64,000 bases of DNA from Sphingobium sp. WTD-1 (GCF_030128825.1 NZ_CP119127.1:2604001-2668000); one strand, 5' to 3'. Counted from the stretch's first letter, positions 1 through 10,155 are shown. Notes: a model not told the origin generated them from the letters alone. Numbers and translations: made by a program.

Positions 1-208
1 TGACCGCGACCAGATTGCCGCGTGCGGTATAGTCCAGCGCCTTGGCGGGATCGGCAGCGATCTCCTCGCAGGGGGCGGCCACCCCCGGCGAATAGGCCAG
101 CGCCAGATCGCGCTGGTTCACCATGCGCTTGGTCGGCTCGATCGCGAGCTTACCGGGCTGGGGAAGGCGGTGATAGTCTAGGGCGGCGCGGCGGGTGTTA
201 TCGTCCAT
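1..208 (-). CDS. maeB: NADP-dependent malic enzyme, N-terminal fragment (runs off left edge)
   Basis: Malic enzyme decarboxylates malate to pyruvate with reduction of NADP. Only the first 69 residues are in the window. Reading the minus strand from the ATG at 208 gives [14 protein letters not shown] followed by [16 protein letters not shown], which is the conserved N-terminal start of the bacterial long malic enzymes (malic domain plus phosphotransacetylase-like domain). It lies 27 bp downstream of the LysR gene on the same strand, so the two may be co-transcribed. Together with malate synthase just upstream this places malate metabolism on both sides of the regulator. The C-terminal domain, which would separate maeB from other malic enzymes, is not visible. 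Confidence 0.85.
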   Translation of the reverse strand, partial: MDDNTRRAALDYHRLPQPGKLAIEPTKRMVNQRDLALAYSPGVAAPCEEIAADPAKALDYTARGNLVAV

Positions 209-235
209 GCGATGCGCCTTAGAGACTGTGTTCCG

Positions 236-1153
236 CTAGGGCAAGCCAGTGCGGTCCGTCCGCGACTCCCACGGCGGCGCAAGGGCATATTGCGCAGCAA
301 GAAAGTCGACGAAGGCGGTGATGGCCAGCGGCGGATTGGCCTGTGGCAGTTGCACGGCATAGAGGGCGACGTCGCTCGACCCTTCATGATCGGGCAGGAT
401 CTGGCGCACATCGCCCTGCGCCAGCGCGTCACTGATGTCCCACAGCGAACGCAGCGCGATGCCGCTGCCCGACAGCGCCAGTTCGCGCACGACTTCGCTG
501 CTGTTGGTGCGGATATGGCTGTGGCCATCGATCGCGACCGGCCCCTTGGGGCCGATCAGCCGCCAGGGTAGCTGGCCGTCGGCGGCGAGCAGGCGGTGAT
601 GCTTGAGGTCGGCGATGCGGCGCGGCGTGCCGAAGCGCTCAAGATAGGCGGGCGCGGCGCACAGGATGCGGCGATTGGGCGCCAGCCGTCGGGCGGTGAG
701 GCCGGCGCCCGGATCGGCGGCGATGCGGATGGCCAGGTCCGCCCGGCTTTCGATCAGGTCTACATAGTCGTCCGACAGGTCGAGCCGCAGGTCGATACGG
801 GGATGGTCGTCCAGGAAAGGCTGGAGATAGGGCGCGAGATGCATGCGGCCAAAGGAGGTCGGGGCGGTGATTCGCAGCGGGCCGGATGCGATCGCCGACA
901 CGCCCGATACGCGACGTTCGGCTTCGTCGAGGGAGGCGAGGATCGCGCGCAGGTCGCCATGGAGCCGCTCGCCCGCCGGGGTCAGCGCCAGCCGGCGGGT
1001 GGTGCGGTGGATCAGCCGGGCGCCCAGCCGGTCTTCCAGCCGGGCCAGCCGCTTGGACATCATCGCCGGCGATATATGGAGCCGCCGTCCGGCGGCCGCC
1101 AGCCCGCCTTCATCGACGATGCTCACGAACAATTCATGGTCCGGGTCCATCAT
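236..1153 (-). CDS. LysR family transcriptional regulator
   Basis: A 305-residue DNA-binding regulator. The N-terminal winged helix-turn-helix (about residues 8-66) reads AAAGRRLHISPAMMSKRLAR then LEDRLGARLIHRTTRRLALT, typical of the family. The rest is a periplasmic-binding-like effector domain with SGPLRITAPTSFGR near residue 92, as in the CrgA/DsdC-like group. It is divergent from malate synthase G with about 96 bp between starts, so it probably controls that gene and itself; the effector is unknown. Two adjacent ATG codons open the frame and no strong ribosome binding site decides between them. Confidence 0.9.
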   Translation of the reverse strand: MMDPDHELFVSIVDEGGLAAAGRRLHISPAMMSKRLARLEDRLGARLIHRTTRRLALTPAGERLHGDLRAILASLDEAERRVSGVSAIASGPLRITAPTSFGRMHLAPYLQPFLDDHPRIDLRLDLSDDYVDLIESRADLAIRIAADPGAGLTARRLAPNRRILCAAPAYLERFGTPRRIADLKHHRLLAADGQLPWRLIGPKGPVAIDGHSHIRTNSSEVVRELALSGSGIALRSLWDISDALAQGDVRQILPDHEGSSDVALYAVQLPQANPPLAITAFVDFLAAQYALAPPWESRTDRTGLP

Positions 1154-1176
1154 ATTCGTTCACCACAGGAAAGTCT

Positions 1177-1191
1177 CTATTCGAATAATAG
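1177..1191. promoter_or_regulatory. Palindromic site between lysR and malate synthase (possible LysR box)
   Basis: The divergent intergenic region contains CTATTCGAATAATAG, an inverted repeat with perfect core TATTCGAATA. LysR regulators typically bind AT-rich dyads of the T-N11-A type in such divergent promoters, so this is the best operator candidate. The role is inferred from position and symmetry only. Confidence 0.4.
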
Positions 1192-1249
1192 CGTCTACAC
1201 GGCATAATTGGAAAGGCGTAAAAGGACGGCATAGCAAGGAGTGGATTGC

Positions 1250-3364
1250 ATGACCGACCGTATGACCGACCGCGCCGGCCTGAAGGTCGCCGCAACGCTG
1301 GCCGACTTCATCGAGCAGCGCGCGCTGCCGGGCACGGGCATTGATGCCGGCGCCTTCTGGGCGGGCACCGCCGACATATTGGCGCGCTTCACCCCCGACA
1401 ATGCGGCGCTGCTGCGCACGCGCGACGACCTGCAGACGCAGATCGATGCCTGGCATCAGGTGCGCCGGGGACAGGCGCACAACGCCGCCGCCTATCAGGC
1501 CTTCCTGCGCGAGATCGGCTATCTGGTCGAGGAACCGGCGCCGTTCGCGATCGGCAGCGGGAATGTCGATGCCGAAGTCGCCCGTATGGCCGGGCCGCAA
1601 CTGGTCGTCCCGATCCTCAACGCCCGTTTCCTGCTCAACGCCGCCAATGCCCGCTGGGGCAGCCTCTATGATGCGCTCTATGGCACCGATGCCATTGCGG
1701 GCGCGGCTTCGGGCAAGGGCTATGATGCGGCGCGCGGGGCGCAGGTCATCGCCTGGGCCAAGGCGTTTCTGGACGATGCGGTTCCGCTGGCAACGGGACG
1801 CTGGGCCGATCTGGCGGGCGGAGAAATCGTCCTGGCCGATCCGGCGCAGTTTGTCGGCACCAGCGCGAAGGGCAGGCTGTTCCGCCATAATGGCCTGCAT
1901 ATCGAGGTCGTCTTCGATTCCGCGCATCCGATCGGCGCGACCGATCCCGCGGGCATATCCGACGTCATCCTGGAATCCGCGCTGACCACCATCTGCGACC
2001 TGGAGGATTCGGTCGCGGCGGTCGATGCGGCGGACAAGGTTACCGCCTATGCCAACTGGCTGGGGCTGATGCAGGGCGACCTGACCGAGACGTTCGAGAA
2101 GGGCGGGAAGCCGATGACCCGCGCGCTCAATCCCGATCGTGCCTATAGCGCGCCCGATGGCAGCAGCTTCACGCTGCCGGGCCGCAGCCTGTTGTTCGTC
2201 CGCAATGTCGGTCATCTGATGACCACGCCGGCGATCGCGCTGCCCGATGGGCAGGACGCGCCCGAGGGGATCGTCGACGGCATCGTCACCAGCCTGATCG
2301 CGCTGCATGATCTGGCCAAGGCGGATGGCAACAGCCGCGCGGGCAGCGTCTATATCGTCAAGCCCAAGATGCACGGGCCGCAGGAAGCGGCCTTCACCAA
2401 CCGCCTGTTCGACGCGATCGAGGATATGCTGGGCATAGCGCGCCACACGATCAAGGTTGGCGTCATGGATGAGGAGCGGCGCACATCGGCCAATCTGGCA
2501 GCCTGCATCCATGCCGTCCGCGACCGGATCGTCTTCATCAATACCGGCTTCCTCGACCGCACCGGGGACGAGATGCACACGTCGATGCAGGCCGGGCCGA
2601 TGATCCGCAAGGGCGAGATGAAGGCGAGCGACTGGATCACGGCCTATGAGGATCGCAACGTCCAGATCGGCCTCGCCTGCGGCCTGTCGGGGCGGGCGCA
2701 GATCGGCAAGGGCATGTGGGCGGCGCCCGATCGCATGGCTGACATGCTGGAGCAGAAGATCGGCCATCCCCGGAGCGGCGCCAACACCGCCTGGGTGCCG
2801 TCCCCGACGGCGGCGACGCTGCACGCAACCCATTATCATCGCGTCGACGTCTTCGCCCGTCAGGAAGAACGCAAGGCCGAGGGCATCGCCTCGCTCGACA
2901 AACTGCTGGCCATTCCGGTCGCGGTCGGCCGCAATTTCTCCGAAGAAGAGATCGCGCAGGAACTGGACAATAATGCGCAGGGCATATTGGGCTATGTCGT
3001 CCGCTGGATCGACCAGGGCATCGGCTGTTCCAAGGTGCCAGATATCCATGATGTCGGCCTGATGGAGGATCGCGCGACCTTGCGCATTTCCTCGCAGCAT
3101 ATGGCCAACTGGCTGTTGCACGGCGTCTGCACGGGGAACCAAGTCGATGCTGCGCTGGTCCGCATGGCGGCTAAGGTCGATGCGCAGAATGAAGGCGATC
3201 CGCTCTATCAGCCGATGAGCGGGCGCGAGGGCGAGAGTCTGGCCTTCCAGGCGGCGCGCGCCCTGGTGTTCGAGGGTGTCGCGCAGCCCAATGGCTATAC
3301 CGAGCCGCTGCTGCACGCCTATCGCGCCCGCGCCAAGGCGGAGGAAGTCCTCGAGATAGCGTAA
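1250..3364 (+). CDS. glcB: Malate synthase G
   Basis: Condenses glyoxylate with acetyl-CoA to malate (glyoxylate bypass and glycolate use), as a monomeric cytosolic enzyme. The 704-residue length fits isoform G. Diagnostic stretches are [19 protein letters not shown] (acidic Mg-binding region), [11 protein letters not shown], and [19 protein letters not shown] near the C-terminal active-site loop. The start is set at the ATG 9 bp after AAGGA; a GTG three codons upstream is too close to that site. Divergent from the LysR regulator and near malic enzyme, so the locus handles C2 carbon flow through malate. Confidence 0.97.
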   Translation: MTDRMTDRAGLKVAATLADFIEQRALPGTGIDAGAFWAGTADILARFTPDNAALLRTRDDLQTQIDAWHQVRRGQAHNAAAYQAFLREIGYLVEEPAPFAIGSGNVDAEVARMAGPQLVVPILNARFLLNAANARWGSLYDALYGTDAIAGAASGKGYDAARGAQVIAWAKAFLDDAVPLATGRWADLAGGEIVLADPAQFVGTSAKGRLFRHNGLHIEVVFDSAHPIGATDPAGISDVILESALTTICDLEDSVAAVDAADKVTAYANWLGLMQGDLTETFEKGGKPMTRALNPDRAYSAPDGSSFTLPGRSLLFVRNVGHLMTTPAIALPDGQDAPEGIVDGIVTSLIALHDLAKADGNSRAGSVYIVKPKMHGPQEAAFTNRLFDAIEDMLGIARHTIKVGVMDEERRTSANLAACIHAVRDRIVFINTGFLDRTGDEMHTSMQAGPMIRKGEMKASDWITAYEDRNVQIGLACGLSGRAQIGKGMWAAPDRMADMLEQKIGHPRSGANTAWVPSPTAATLHATHYHRVDVFARQEERKAEGIASLDKLLAIPVAVGRNFSEEEIAQELDNNAQGILGYVVRWIDQGIGCSKVPDIHDVGLMEDRATLRISSQHMANWLLHGVCTGNQVDAALVRMAAKVDAQNEGDPLYQPMSGREGESLAFQAARALVFEGVAQPNGYTEPLLHAYRARAKAEEVLEIA

Positions 3365-3429
3365 ACTTCGCTGTCACTCTTTCCCATGCTGCGTTAGCCC
3401 TGATCGGGTCGCAGCATGGGAGAGGCGCC

Positions 3430-4056
3430 ATGACCATCATCGTCCATCATTTGAACAATAGTCGTTCGCAGCGCATCCTGTGGCTGCTGGAGGAACTGGG
3501 CGAGGCTTATGACGTGCGCCGCTATGAGCGGGACCGCAAGACGATGCGGGCGCCCGCCGCCCTGCGCGCCATCCATCCGCTCGGCCGGTCGCCGGTGGTG
3601 GAGGTGGATGGCCATCGGCTGATCGAGACCGGAGCGATCATGGAATATCTGGTCGCGCGGGCCGATGGTCGCTTCGGCGCGCCGGCCGATGCGGAGGGCG
3701 CGATCCGCTGGCGCCAGTTTCTCCATTATGCCGAAGGATCGATGATGCCGCCGCTGCTGGCCCTGCTGGTGGTCGGCAAGCTGGGCCTGCTCGGCCGACC
3801 GGCACGGCCGACGGTGCAGGGGATGCTGGACGATCATCTCGACTGGCTGGAAAGCGAACTGGCAAGCCGCCCCTATTTTGCCGGACCGGACTTCTCCGCC
3901 GCCGACATGATGATGAGCTTCCCGATCGAGGCGTCGCGGGCGCGCGGCGGGCTTGACGAATCGCGTCCGCATCTGATCGGGTGGCTGGAGAGAATACAGG
4001 CGCGGCCCGCCTATCAGGCCGCGCTGCGCACCGGGGGACATTATGCTTACGCCTGA
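3430..4056 (+). CDS. Glutathione S-transferase family protein
   Basis: A 208-residue soluble GST-like protein. Residues 1-80 form the thioredoxin-fold domain (IIVHHLNNSRSQRILWLLEE, where the Ser/Asn near residue 10 would contact glutathione) and include the conserved cis-Pro/ETGAIMEYL segment. The remainder is the helical domain with FAGPDFSAADMMMSFPIE. The substrate cannot be told from sequence. Its end overlaps the next start by 14 bp, so the M24 peptidase is probably translated from the same message. Confidence 0.92.
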   Translation: MTIIVHHLNNSRSQRILWLLEELGEAYDVRRYERDRKTMRAPAALRAIHPLGRSPVVEVDGHRLIETGAIMEYLVARADGRFGAPADAEGAIRWRQFLHYAEGSMMPPLLALLVVGKLGLLGRPARPTVQGMLDDHLDWLESELASRPYFAGPDFSAADMMMSFPIEASRARGGLDESRPHLIGWLERIQARPAYQAALRTGGHYAYA

Positions 4057-5302
4057 TCGCCGCACCTTGCTTCGCTATGCCGCCGCCGGGGTCGCCACCG
4101 CGCTGGTCAGTCCGCGCCTGTTCGCGCAGGAAAAAGCGGTCGAGGCGCTTCAGTCGATCACGCGCGACGTCACCCCGATCGGCAAGGCCGAGCGCGCCGA
4201 CCGGCTGGCGCGGGCGCAGAAGATGATGCAGGCGCAGGGCATCGACGCGCTGCTGGTCGAGCCGGGCGCGAGCCTCATCTATTATAGCGGCATCCGCTGG
4301 TGGCGCTCCGAGCGGCTGACCGCGCTGGTCATTCCGGCCAGCGGCACGCCTCTGGTCGTCTGTCCCTTTTTCGAGAAGCCCTCGATCGACGAATCGCTCG
4401 CCATTCCGGCGGAGGTCCGCGTCTGGCAGGAGCATGAAAGCCCCTATGCGCCGATCGCCGATTATCTGAAGGCACAGGGCCTGGACAAGGGGCGGATCGG
4501 CATCGAGGAGACGGTCCGCTATTTCGCGGTCGATGGGCTGAAGGCCGCGTTGCCCGCCGCGACTTTGGTGAAAGACCCCGTCACCCGCGCGATCCGCATA
4601 CGCAAGACGGCGGCCGAGATCGCGCTAATGCAGAAGGCGGCGGATGTCACCATGGGCGCCTATCGTTGGACCTATCCGCAGGTGAAGGCGGGCATGACCC
4701 CGGCCGATATCGGCGCGCTGATGACGGCCGCGACCAGCGCGCTGGGCGGCAAGGGCGAGTTCAACCTGATCCTGCTGGGCGAAGCGGCCGCCTATCCGCA
4801 TGGCTCGGGCAAGCCGCAGTCGGTGCGGGCGGGCGAGGTGGTGCTGATGGATTGCGGCTGCACGGTCGAGGATTATCAGTCCGACATCAGTCGCACCTTC
4901 GTCTACGGCGCCGCGCCCACCGCGCAGCAGCGCAAGGTGTGGGACGAGGTGGCGCAGGGGCAGCAGGTCGCGATCCGGGCGGCGAAGCTGGGCGTGGCGG
5001 CCGGCACGGTCGACGATGCGGTCCGCGCTTATTATGAGAAACTGGGCTATGGCCCCGGCTACAAGCTGCCCGGCCTGTCCCACCGCACCGGTCACGGCAT
5101 CGGCATGGAGGGGCATGAGCCGGTCAACCTCGTCCATGGTGAGACGACCAAGCTGGATGTCGGCATGTGCTTCTCCAACGAACCGGGCCTCTACCTGCCC
5201 GGCACGATGGGCGTGCGCATGGAGGATTGCTTCCACATGACCGCGCAGGGGCCGCAATGGTTCTCCAGGCCGCCGATGTCGATCGAGGAGCCGATGGGAT
5301 AA
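4043..5302 (+). CDS. Exported M24 family metallopeptidase (Xaa-Pro aminopeptidase type)
   Basis: A 419-residue pita-bread-fold peptidase expected to remove N-terminal residues before proline. The N-terminus (DRRTLLRYAAAGVATALVS, cleavage near LFAQ) looks like a twin-arginine signal, so it probably acts in the periplasm. An N-terminal creatinase/prolidase domain is followed by the metal site: Asp pair in MDCGCTVEDYQSDISRTF, His in SHRTGHGIGMEGHEP, and Glu in FSNEPGLYLPG and GVRMEDCF. All five ligands are present. The start overlaps the GST gene. Related enzymes include creatinases and prolidases; the exact specificity is open. Confidence 0.92.
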   Translation: MLTPDRRTLLRYAAAGVATALVSPRLFAQEKAVEALQSITRDVTPIGKAERADRLARAQKMMQAQGIDALLVEPGASLIYYSGIRWWRSERLTALVIPASGTPLVVCPFFEKPSIDESLAIPAEVRVWQEHESPYAPIADYLKAQGLDKGRIGIEETVRYFAVDGLKAALPAATLVKDPVTRAIRIRKTAAEIALMQKAADVTMGAYRWTYPQVKAGMTPADIGALMTAATSALGGKGEFNLILLGEAAAYPHGSGKPQSVRAGEVVLMDCGCTVEDYQSDISRTFVYGAAPTAQQRKVWDEVAQGQQVAIRAAKLGVAAGTVDDAVRAYYEKLGYGPGYKLPGLSHRTGHGIGMEGHEPVNLVHGETTKLDVGMCFSNEPGLYLPGTMGVRMEDCFHMTAQGPQWFSRPPMSIEEPMG

Positions 5303-5312
5303 GCGACTGGCC

Positions 5313-5597
5313 ATGCAACTGATTGAAATTGATGCTTCCGGCTGGACAAAGCCATTAGACCTCTATCTCGCGCTGTTGCCGCGACTGGGCGCGCCTGAAT
5401 GGCATGGTCTTAATCTGGATGCTCTATATGACAGTTTGTTGGGCGACATTAACGCCGTTGAGCCGCCCTTCACTGTGACGATAGCAAATATCGACAACCT
5501 GCCGGCCGAGATGGCCGACTTCATGGCGCGGGTAGCAACTGTGTTCGCCGATGCCCGGCGTGACTATGGCGTGGAGGTCGCGCTGCAATTGATCTGA
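5313..5597 (+). CDS. Barstar family protein (ribonuclease-inhibitor fold)
   Basis: A 94-residue cytosolic protein of the barstar family. The signature WHGLNLDALYDSLLGDI (about residues 29-46) holds the helix that in barstar plugs the barnase active site, including the acidic residues. It begins 11 bp after the M24 peptidase and is probably transcribed with it. No barnase-type nuclease is next to it, so it may be an orphan immunity protein or have another binding partner. Codon use around it is a little less GC-biased than in the neighbours. Confidence 0.85.
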   Translation: MQLIEIDASGWTKPLDLYLALLPRLGAPEWHGLNLDALYDSLLGDINAVEPPFTVTIANIDNLPAEMADFMARVATVFADARRDYGVEVALQLI

Positions 5598-5665
5598 ACA
5601 GGGTTGTTACATCGCGACCAAATCCCCCGCTTGTGCGGCGGGCCGCTTCCCACTAAATCGCGCGC

Positions 5666-8320
5666 ATGACCTCGACCAACGACATTCGCCGCAGCTTCCT
5701 CGATTATTTCGGGGCCAATGGCCACACCATCGTTCCGTCCGCGCCGCTGGTGCCGCACAACGACCCGACGCTGATGTTCGTGAACGCCGGCATGGTGCCG
5801 TTCAAGAATGTCTTCACCGGTCTGGAAACGCGTCCCTACAAGACCGCGACGTCGAGCCAGAAGTCGGTCCGCGCCGGCGGCAAGCACAACGATCTGGACA
5901 ATGTCGGCTATACCGCGCGCCACCACACCTTCTTTGAAATGCTGGGCAATTTCAGCTTCGGCGACTATTTCAAGGAACAGGCGATCCATCATGCCTGGAC
6001 CCTCCTCACCAAGGAATGGGGCCTGCCCGCGGAAAAGTTGACGACGACCGTCTATCACACGGACGACGAGGCGTTCGACCTGTGGAAGAAGATTGCGGGC
6101 CTGCCCGATCACAAGATCATCCGCATCCCGACCAAGGATAATTTCTGGGCGATGGGCGACAGCGGCCCGTGCGGTCCCTGCTCGGAAATCTTCTACGACC
6201 ATGGCGACCATATCTGGGGCGGCCCTCCCGGATCGCCGGAAGAGGATGGCGACCGCTTCGTCGAGATCTGGAACCTCGTGTTCATGCAATATGAGCAGGA
6301 AGCCAACGAGATCGTTTCGGAACTGCCCAAGCCCTCGATCGACACCGGCATGGGGCTGGAGCGCATCGCCGCGGTGATGCAGGGCGTCCATAACAATTAT
6401 GATATCGACACGTTCAAGGCGCTGATCGCCGAGAGCGGGGCGCTGACCCGCACCGCGACCGACGGCGAGTTCCAGGCCAGCCACCGCGTCATCGCCGACC
6501 ATCTGCGCTCGACCAGCTTCCTGATCGCCGACGGCGTGCTGCCGGCGAACGAGGGCCGTGGCTATGTGCTGCGCCGGATCATGCGCCGCGCCATGCGCCA
6601 TGCGCACATCATCGGTGCCAAGGATCCGCTGATGTATCGCCTGGTGTCGAGCCTGGTGTCGGAAATGGGCGGTGCCTATCCCGAGCTGGTTCGCGCCCAG
6701 CCGCTGATCGAGGAAACTTTGCTGCGCGAGGAAACGCGCTTCCGCAAGACGCTGGAAAACGGCCTCAAGCTGCTGGACGAGGCGACCGCCGATCTGGCCG
6801 AGGGCGCGACCCTGCCGGGCGAGACCGCGTTCAAGCTCTATGACACCTATGGCTTCCCCTATGACCTGACCGAGGATGCGCTGCGCACCCAGGGCCTGTC
6901 TGTCGACCGGGCCGGCTTCGACGCCGCCATGGCCGAGCAGAAGGCCGCCGCGCGCGCCGCCTGGAAGGGATCGGGCGAGAAGGCGTCGGACGAGATCTGG
7001 TACGACATCGCCGAAACGCTCGGCAGCACCGAGTTCATCGGCTATGCCTCGACCAAGGGCGAGGGCGAAGTGCTCGCCCTCCTCAAGGATGGCGCGCGGG
7101 TCGATGCGGCGTCGACCGGCGACAAGGTGACGATCATCACCAACCAGACGCCCTTCTATGGCGAGAGCGGCGGCCAGAATGGCGACGCCGGGACGATCAC
7201 CACGCTGGGCGGCCTGGTGGCCGAGGTTGCCGACACGTCCAAGCCGCTCGGCCGCCTGCATGCGCATCAGGCGACGATCAGCGCGGGCAGCGTCAAGATC
7301 GGCGACACCGTCAACCTGACGGTGGATGTCGAGCGTCGCGATCGCATTCGCGCCAATCACAGCGCCACCCACCTGCTCCATGCCGCGCTGCGCAAGGAAC
7401 TGGGCGGCCATGTCACCCAGAAGGGCAGCATGGTCGCGGCCGACCGCCTGCGCTTCGACTTCTCGCATCCCGAGGCACTGACCCAGGCCCAGATCGCCAA
7501 GGTCGAAGCCGATGTGAATGCGCAGATCCGTCATAATGACGAGGTCATGACCCGCCTGATGACCCCGGACGATGCGATCGCCGCCGGCGCGATGGCGCTG
7601 TTCGGCGAGAAATATGGCGATGAAGTCCGCGTCCTTTCCATGGGTAAGGGCGACGACCATAGCTATTCGGTCGAACTGTGCGGCGGCACCCATGTCCGCG
7701 CGCTGGGCGACATCGCCTTGTTCAAGATCGTGTCGGAAAGCGCCGTGTCCTCGGGCGTGCGCCGGATCGAGGCGCTGACCGGCGAGGCTGCGCGCCTGTG
7801 GCTGGTCGAGCGCGACGAGAAGCTGCGCCAGACGGCGGCTGCGCTCAAGACCACGCCGGAAGAGGTGCCCGCGCGCATCGCCGCGCTGGTCGAGCAGAGC
7901 CGCAAGCTGGAGCGTGAACTGGCCGAGGCCAAGAAGGCACTCGCGCTGGGCGGTGGCGGTTCGGCCAAGCCGGCCGGTCCCGAGAAGGTCGGCAGCGTCG
8001 ACTTCCTGGGCCAGGTGATCGACGGCCTCGACCCCAAGGAACTGCGCGGCATTGTCGACGGCAACAAGAAGGCGCTCGGCAGCGGCGTGTCGGCGGTGCT
8101 GGCCGTGGTCGATGGCCGCGCGACCATTGCCGTGGGCGTGACCGACGACCTGACCGGCAGCTTCAGCGCCGTCGATCTGGTCCGTGCGGGCGTCGAGGCG
8201 CTGGGCGGCAAGGGCGGCGGTGGCCGTGCCGACATGGCCCAGGGCGGCGGCCCCGATGGCGACAAGGCGCAGGCTGCGATCGACGCGGTCAAGGCCGCAC
8301 TCGCCAGCGTTCCGGCCTGA
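5666..8320 (+). CDS. alaS: Alanine--tRNA ligase
   Basis: Charges tRNA-Ala with alanine and edits mischarged Ser/Gly. The 884-residue length is normal. The class II catalytic domain opens with [20 protein letters not shown]; the editing domain carries the zinc/editing motif HSATH (residues 564-568) and CGGTH (672-676); the C-terminal C-Ala domain begins near residue 740 after a coiled segment and ends in a Gly-rich [12 protein letters not shown] region. It stands alone as a single transcription unit. Two identical tRNA-Ala(GGC) genes lie about 10 kb downstream. Confidence 0.98.
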   Translation: MTSTNDIRRSFLDYFGANGHTIVPSAPLVPHNDPTLMFVNAGMVPFKNVFTGLETRPYKTATSSQKSVRAGGKHNDLDNVGYTARHHTFFEMLGNFSFGDYFKEQAIHHAWTLLTKEWGLPAEKLTTTVYHTDDEAFDLWKKIAGLPDHKIIRIPTKDNFWAMGDSGPCGPCSEIFYDHGDHIWGGPPGSPEEDGDRFVEIWNLVFMQYEQEANEIVSELPKPSIDTGMGLERIAAVMQGVHNNYDIDTFKALIAESGALTRTATDGEFQASHRVIADHLRSTSFLIADGVLPANEGRGYVLRRIMRRAMRHAHIIGAKDPLMYRLVSSLVSEMGGAYPELVRAQPLIEETLLREETRFRKTLENGLKLLDEATADLAEGATLPGETAFKLYDTYGFPYDLTEDALRTQGLSVDRAGFDAAMAEQKAAARAAWKGSGEKASDEIWYDIAETLGSTEFIGYASTKGEGEVLALLKDGARVDAASTGDKVTIITNQTPFYGESGGQNGDAGTITTLGGLVAEVADTSKPLGRLHAHQATISAGSVKIGDTVNLTVDVERRDRIRANHSATHLLHAALRKELGGHVTQKGSMVAADRLRFDFSHPEALTQAQIAKVEADVNAQIRHNDEVMTRLMTPDDAIAAGAMALFGEKYGDEVRVLSMGKGDDHSYSVELCGGTHVRALGDIALFKIVSESAVSSGVRRIEALTGEAARLWLVERDEKLRQTAAALKTTPEEVPARIAALVEQSRKLERELAEAKKALALGGGGSAKPAGPEKVGSVDFLGQVIDGLDPKELRGIVDGNKKALGSGVSAVLAVVDGRATIAVGVTDDLTGSFSAVDLVRAGVEALGGKGGGGRADMAQGGGPDGDKAQAAIDAVKAALASVPA

Positions 8321-8360
8321 CAAGATGAGAAGGCGCGCCGCCGGTGCGCCTCCCGTCCCT

Positions 8361-8918
8361 ATGTTGCGCCTGATCCTTGCATCCTGTCTGCTCGCCCTGC
8401 CGATGACGGCGCGGGCGGGTGAGGCGGTGACCATCACCTCGCCCGAGCCGTTGCCGGCCGCGCATGATCGCGCGCGCCTGTTCCTGGGCGGCAGCATCGA
8501 CATGGGCAAGGCGACCGACTGGCAGCGCGATATGATCGCGGCGCTGGCCGACGAGAAGGTGACGATCCTGAACCCGCGCCGGGCCGACTGGAACCCGGCC
8601 TGGAAGCCCGAAGCCAGCGACCCCCATTTCCGCCAGCAGGTGGAATGGGAACTGGCGGCGCTCGACAGCGCCGACATCATCATCCTCTATCTGGCGCCGG
8701 GCACGCAGAGCCCGGTTAGCCTGCTTGAAATGGGCCTGCATGCGCGCGGCGGAAAGCTGGTCGTGCTGTGTCCCGAGGGCTTCTGGCGCAAGGGCAATGT
8801 CGACATCACCGCCGCCCGCTATGGCCTGGAACAGGTGTCGACGATCGAGGAACTGACCAGCGTCGTGCGCCGGCGCATCGCGGACGCCAACAAGGCACTG
8901 GGCGGATTGGGCCGCTAA
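8361..8918 (+). CDS. Nucleoside 2-deoxyribosyltransferase-like protein with signal peptide
   Basis: A 185-residue protein whose body matches the nucleoside 2-deoxyribosyltransferase-like family (PF15891): RLFLGGSIDMGKATDWQ, TILNPRRADWNPAW, FRQQVEWELAALDSADII, SPVSLLEMGLHAR and VVLCPEGFWRKGNVDI, which together supply the expected acidic catalytic and binding residues. Enzymes of this fold swap bases on deoxyribosides or cleave nucleotides. Unusually, it begins with MLRLILASCLLALPMTARAG, a convincing Sec signal. An ATG 12 codons upstream would add a basic stretch before the same hydrophobic core. It starts 40 bp after alaS. Substrate unknown. Confidence 0.8.
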   Translation: MLRLILASCLLALPMTARAGEAVTITSPEPLPAAHDRARLFLGGSIDMGKATDWQRDMIAALADEKVTILNPRRADWNPAWKPEASDPHFRQQVEWELAALDSADIIILYLAPGTQSPVSLLEMGLHARGGKLVVLCPEGFWRKGNVDITAARYGLEQVSTIEELTSVVRRRIADANKALGGLGR

Positions 8919-8976
8919 CGTAACATTGTCTTAAACGCCATCGCCTAGCCTCTCTCCATCGTTTGGGGAGAATGTC

Positions 8977-9453
8977 ATGCCGTTGATCGCCCTGTTGCTT
9001 GCGACCGTTCCGTAGTCTGCCGCGCCACCGCTAGCTGCGATACGGGTGCCGCCGCCGATCTTCGTCTCTCCCGCCATCAGCGAGACCGATCGGATGCCGC
9101 CGGTGCCGGTCAGGGTCAGCGTCTATCTTGGCCGCGAGACATTGTGGACGGGCACCTTGTCGGTTGGCGGTGCGGCAGCGCGCCTGTCGATCAACGAAGC
9201 GGCGAGCGTGCAGAGCGATTGCGAGTTGCCCAATTATCGGGCGAACAGCCGGACCATCGAAGTGACGCTGGGCCGCCAGATGTCCCGCAACAAGGATAGT
9301 TTCAATCTGACCGCACGCTATAGCCGACCGGCGCAGGACGGACTGTGCCCGACCGGATCGCGTCAGGTTTCGGTGGAGCAGTTGCTGACCTTGCCGTCAG
9401 GGAGCGTGACGGTCGAGGGGGATGGCGGCTTTCGGGTCGTGCTGCAGCGTTGA
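8977..9453 (+). pseudogene. Secreted protein of unknown function, interrupted by an amber codon in its signal peptide
   Basis: An ATG at 8977 opens MPLIALLLATVP, then TAG at 9013-9015, then SAAPPLAA and an open frame in the same phase to 9453. Without the stop this is a 158-residue exported protein (signal peptide plus about 135 residues: IFVSPAISETDRMPPVPVRV, SVYLGRETLWTGTLSVGG). A single C-to-T change of a CAG codon would explain the stop. The alternative GTG start at 9046 gives a 135-residue protein with no signal. The mature part looks beta-rich with two Cys, but I do not recognise the family. Possible explanations are a recent nonsense mutation, a sequencing error or a downstream start. 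Confidence 0.6.
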
Positions 9454-9495
9454 CCCCGCCCTGCACGGCTGACAGGGTGCGGTTCAGGGGGATAT

Positions 9496-10002
9496 ATGGC
9501 CAGCATTGCCGTTCCATCGTCGCAGCCCAAGGGTATCGCACCAGATCGTTTCGAGCGGTTTCTGGCGGTCGCCGCGATCATCCTGCTCGCCGTGGTGCTG
9601 ACCGCGATCGGGCGGGGGCATGGGCAGTGGGGGCAGGTGCCGAACCTCGTCTGGTTCCATCTGCTGACGATCCTGGTTGCGCTGGCCCTGACGCCGGTGA
9701 TGCTGTTGCGGCGGCGCGGCGATAGGCGGCATCGCTGGATGGGGTGGGTGTGGAGCGGTGCGCTATTCCTGACCGCGCTCGACAGTTTCCTACTGCACGG
9801 GCCGGGCAGCCGGTTCAGCATCATCCATATTCTGTCGATCTTCACCCTGATCCAGGTGCCGATCATCGTGCTGTCTGCGCGGCGCCATGACCTCAAGCGC
9901 CATCGTCGGTCGGTGCGCGGCATGGTGACGGGAGCGCTGCTGATCGCCGGCTTCTTCACTTTCCCGTTCGACCGGATGCTGGGCCACTGGCTGTTTGGCT
10001 GA
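9496..10002 (+). CDS. DUF2306-like integral membrane protein
   Basis: A 168-residue inner-membrane protein with four predicted helices: FLAVAAIILLAVVLTAIG, LVWFHLLTILVALALTPVML, WSGALFLTALDSFLLHG and IIHILSIFTLIQVPIIVLSA, plus a last segment TGALLIAGFFTFPFDRML. The motif RRRGDRRHRWMGWVWSG and the late RRHDLKRHRRSVRGM are the two basic loops typical of DUF2306-type proteins. No function is established for the family. It starts 42 bp after the preceding gene and is followed by a palindromic repeat. Confidence 0.75.
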   Translation: MASIAVPSSQPKGIAPDRFERFLAVAAIILLAVVLTAIGRGHGQWGQVPNLVWFHLLTILVALALTPVMLLRRRGDRRHRWMGWVWSGALFLTALDSFLLHGPGSRFSIIHILSIFTLIQVPIIVLSARRHDLKRHRRSVRGMVTGALLIAGFFTFPFDRMLGHWLFG

Positions 10003-10008
10003 ATTTCC

Positions 10009-10137
10009 GTTTGAGAAAGCCGGTACCAGCCCGCGCCCCCGCCCAACCACCCGACAGGATGACACTGGATCGGGTTCTTGGGCGGCGGCTCGGGCTGGCA
10101 CCGCACTGAAAAATCGTCCTTTCGCCATTTTTCAAAC
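10009..10137. repeat. Palindromic intergenic element, copy 1 (four-G-tract arms)
   Basis: A 129-bp element bounded by GTTTG and CAAAC. Inside it are two 27-nt arms at 10026-10052 and 10072-10098 that pair with four mismatches and a 19-nt loop. Each arm has four G (or C) runs separated by 3, 1 and 5 nt, so either strand could form a hairpin or a quadruplex. The same architecture recurs at 60924-61065. It fills the gap between the DUF2306-like gene and glutaminase. It carries no coding frame worth calling. Confidence 0.7.
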
Positions 10138-10155
10138 AGGCTCTAAGAGGCTGCC

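Noticed and set aside
1160..3316. 718-residue minus-strand frame opposite malate synthase G
   Set aside because: Antisense shadow; no domain.
5564..8683. 1039-residue minus-strand frame opposite alaS
   Set aside because: A mirror frame caused by GC-rich codons on the plus strand; no recognisable domain, and alaS is certain.
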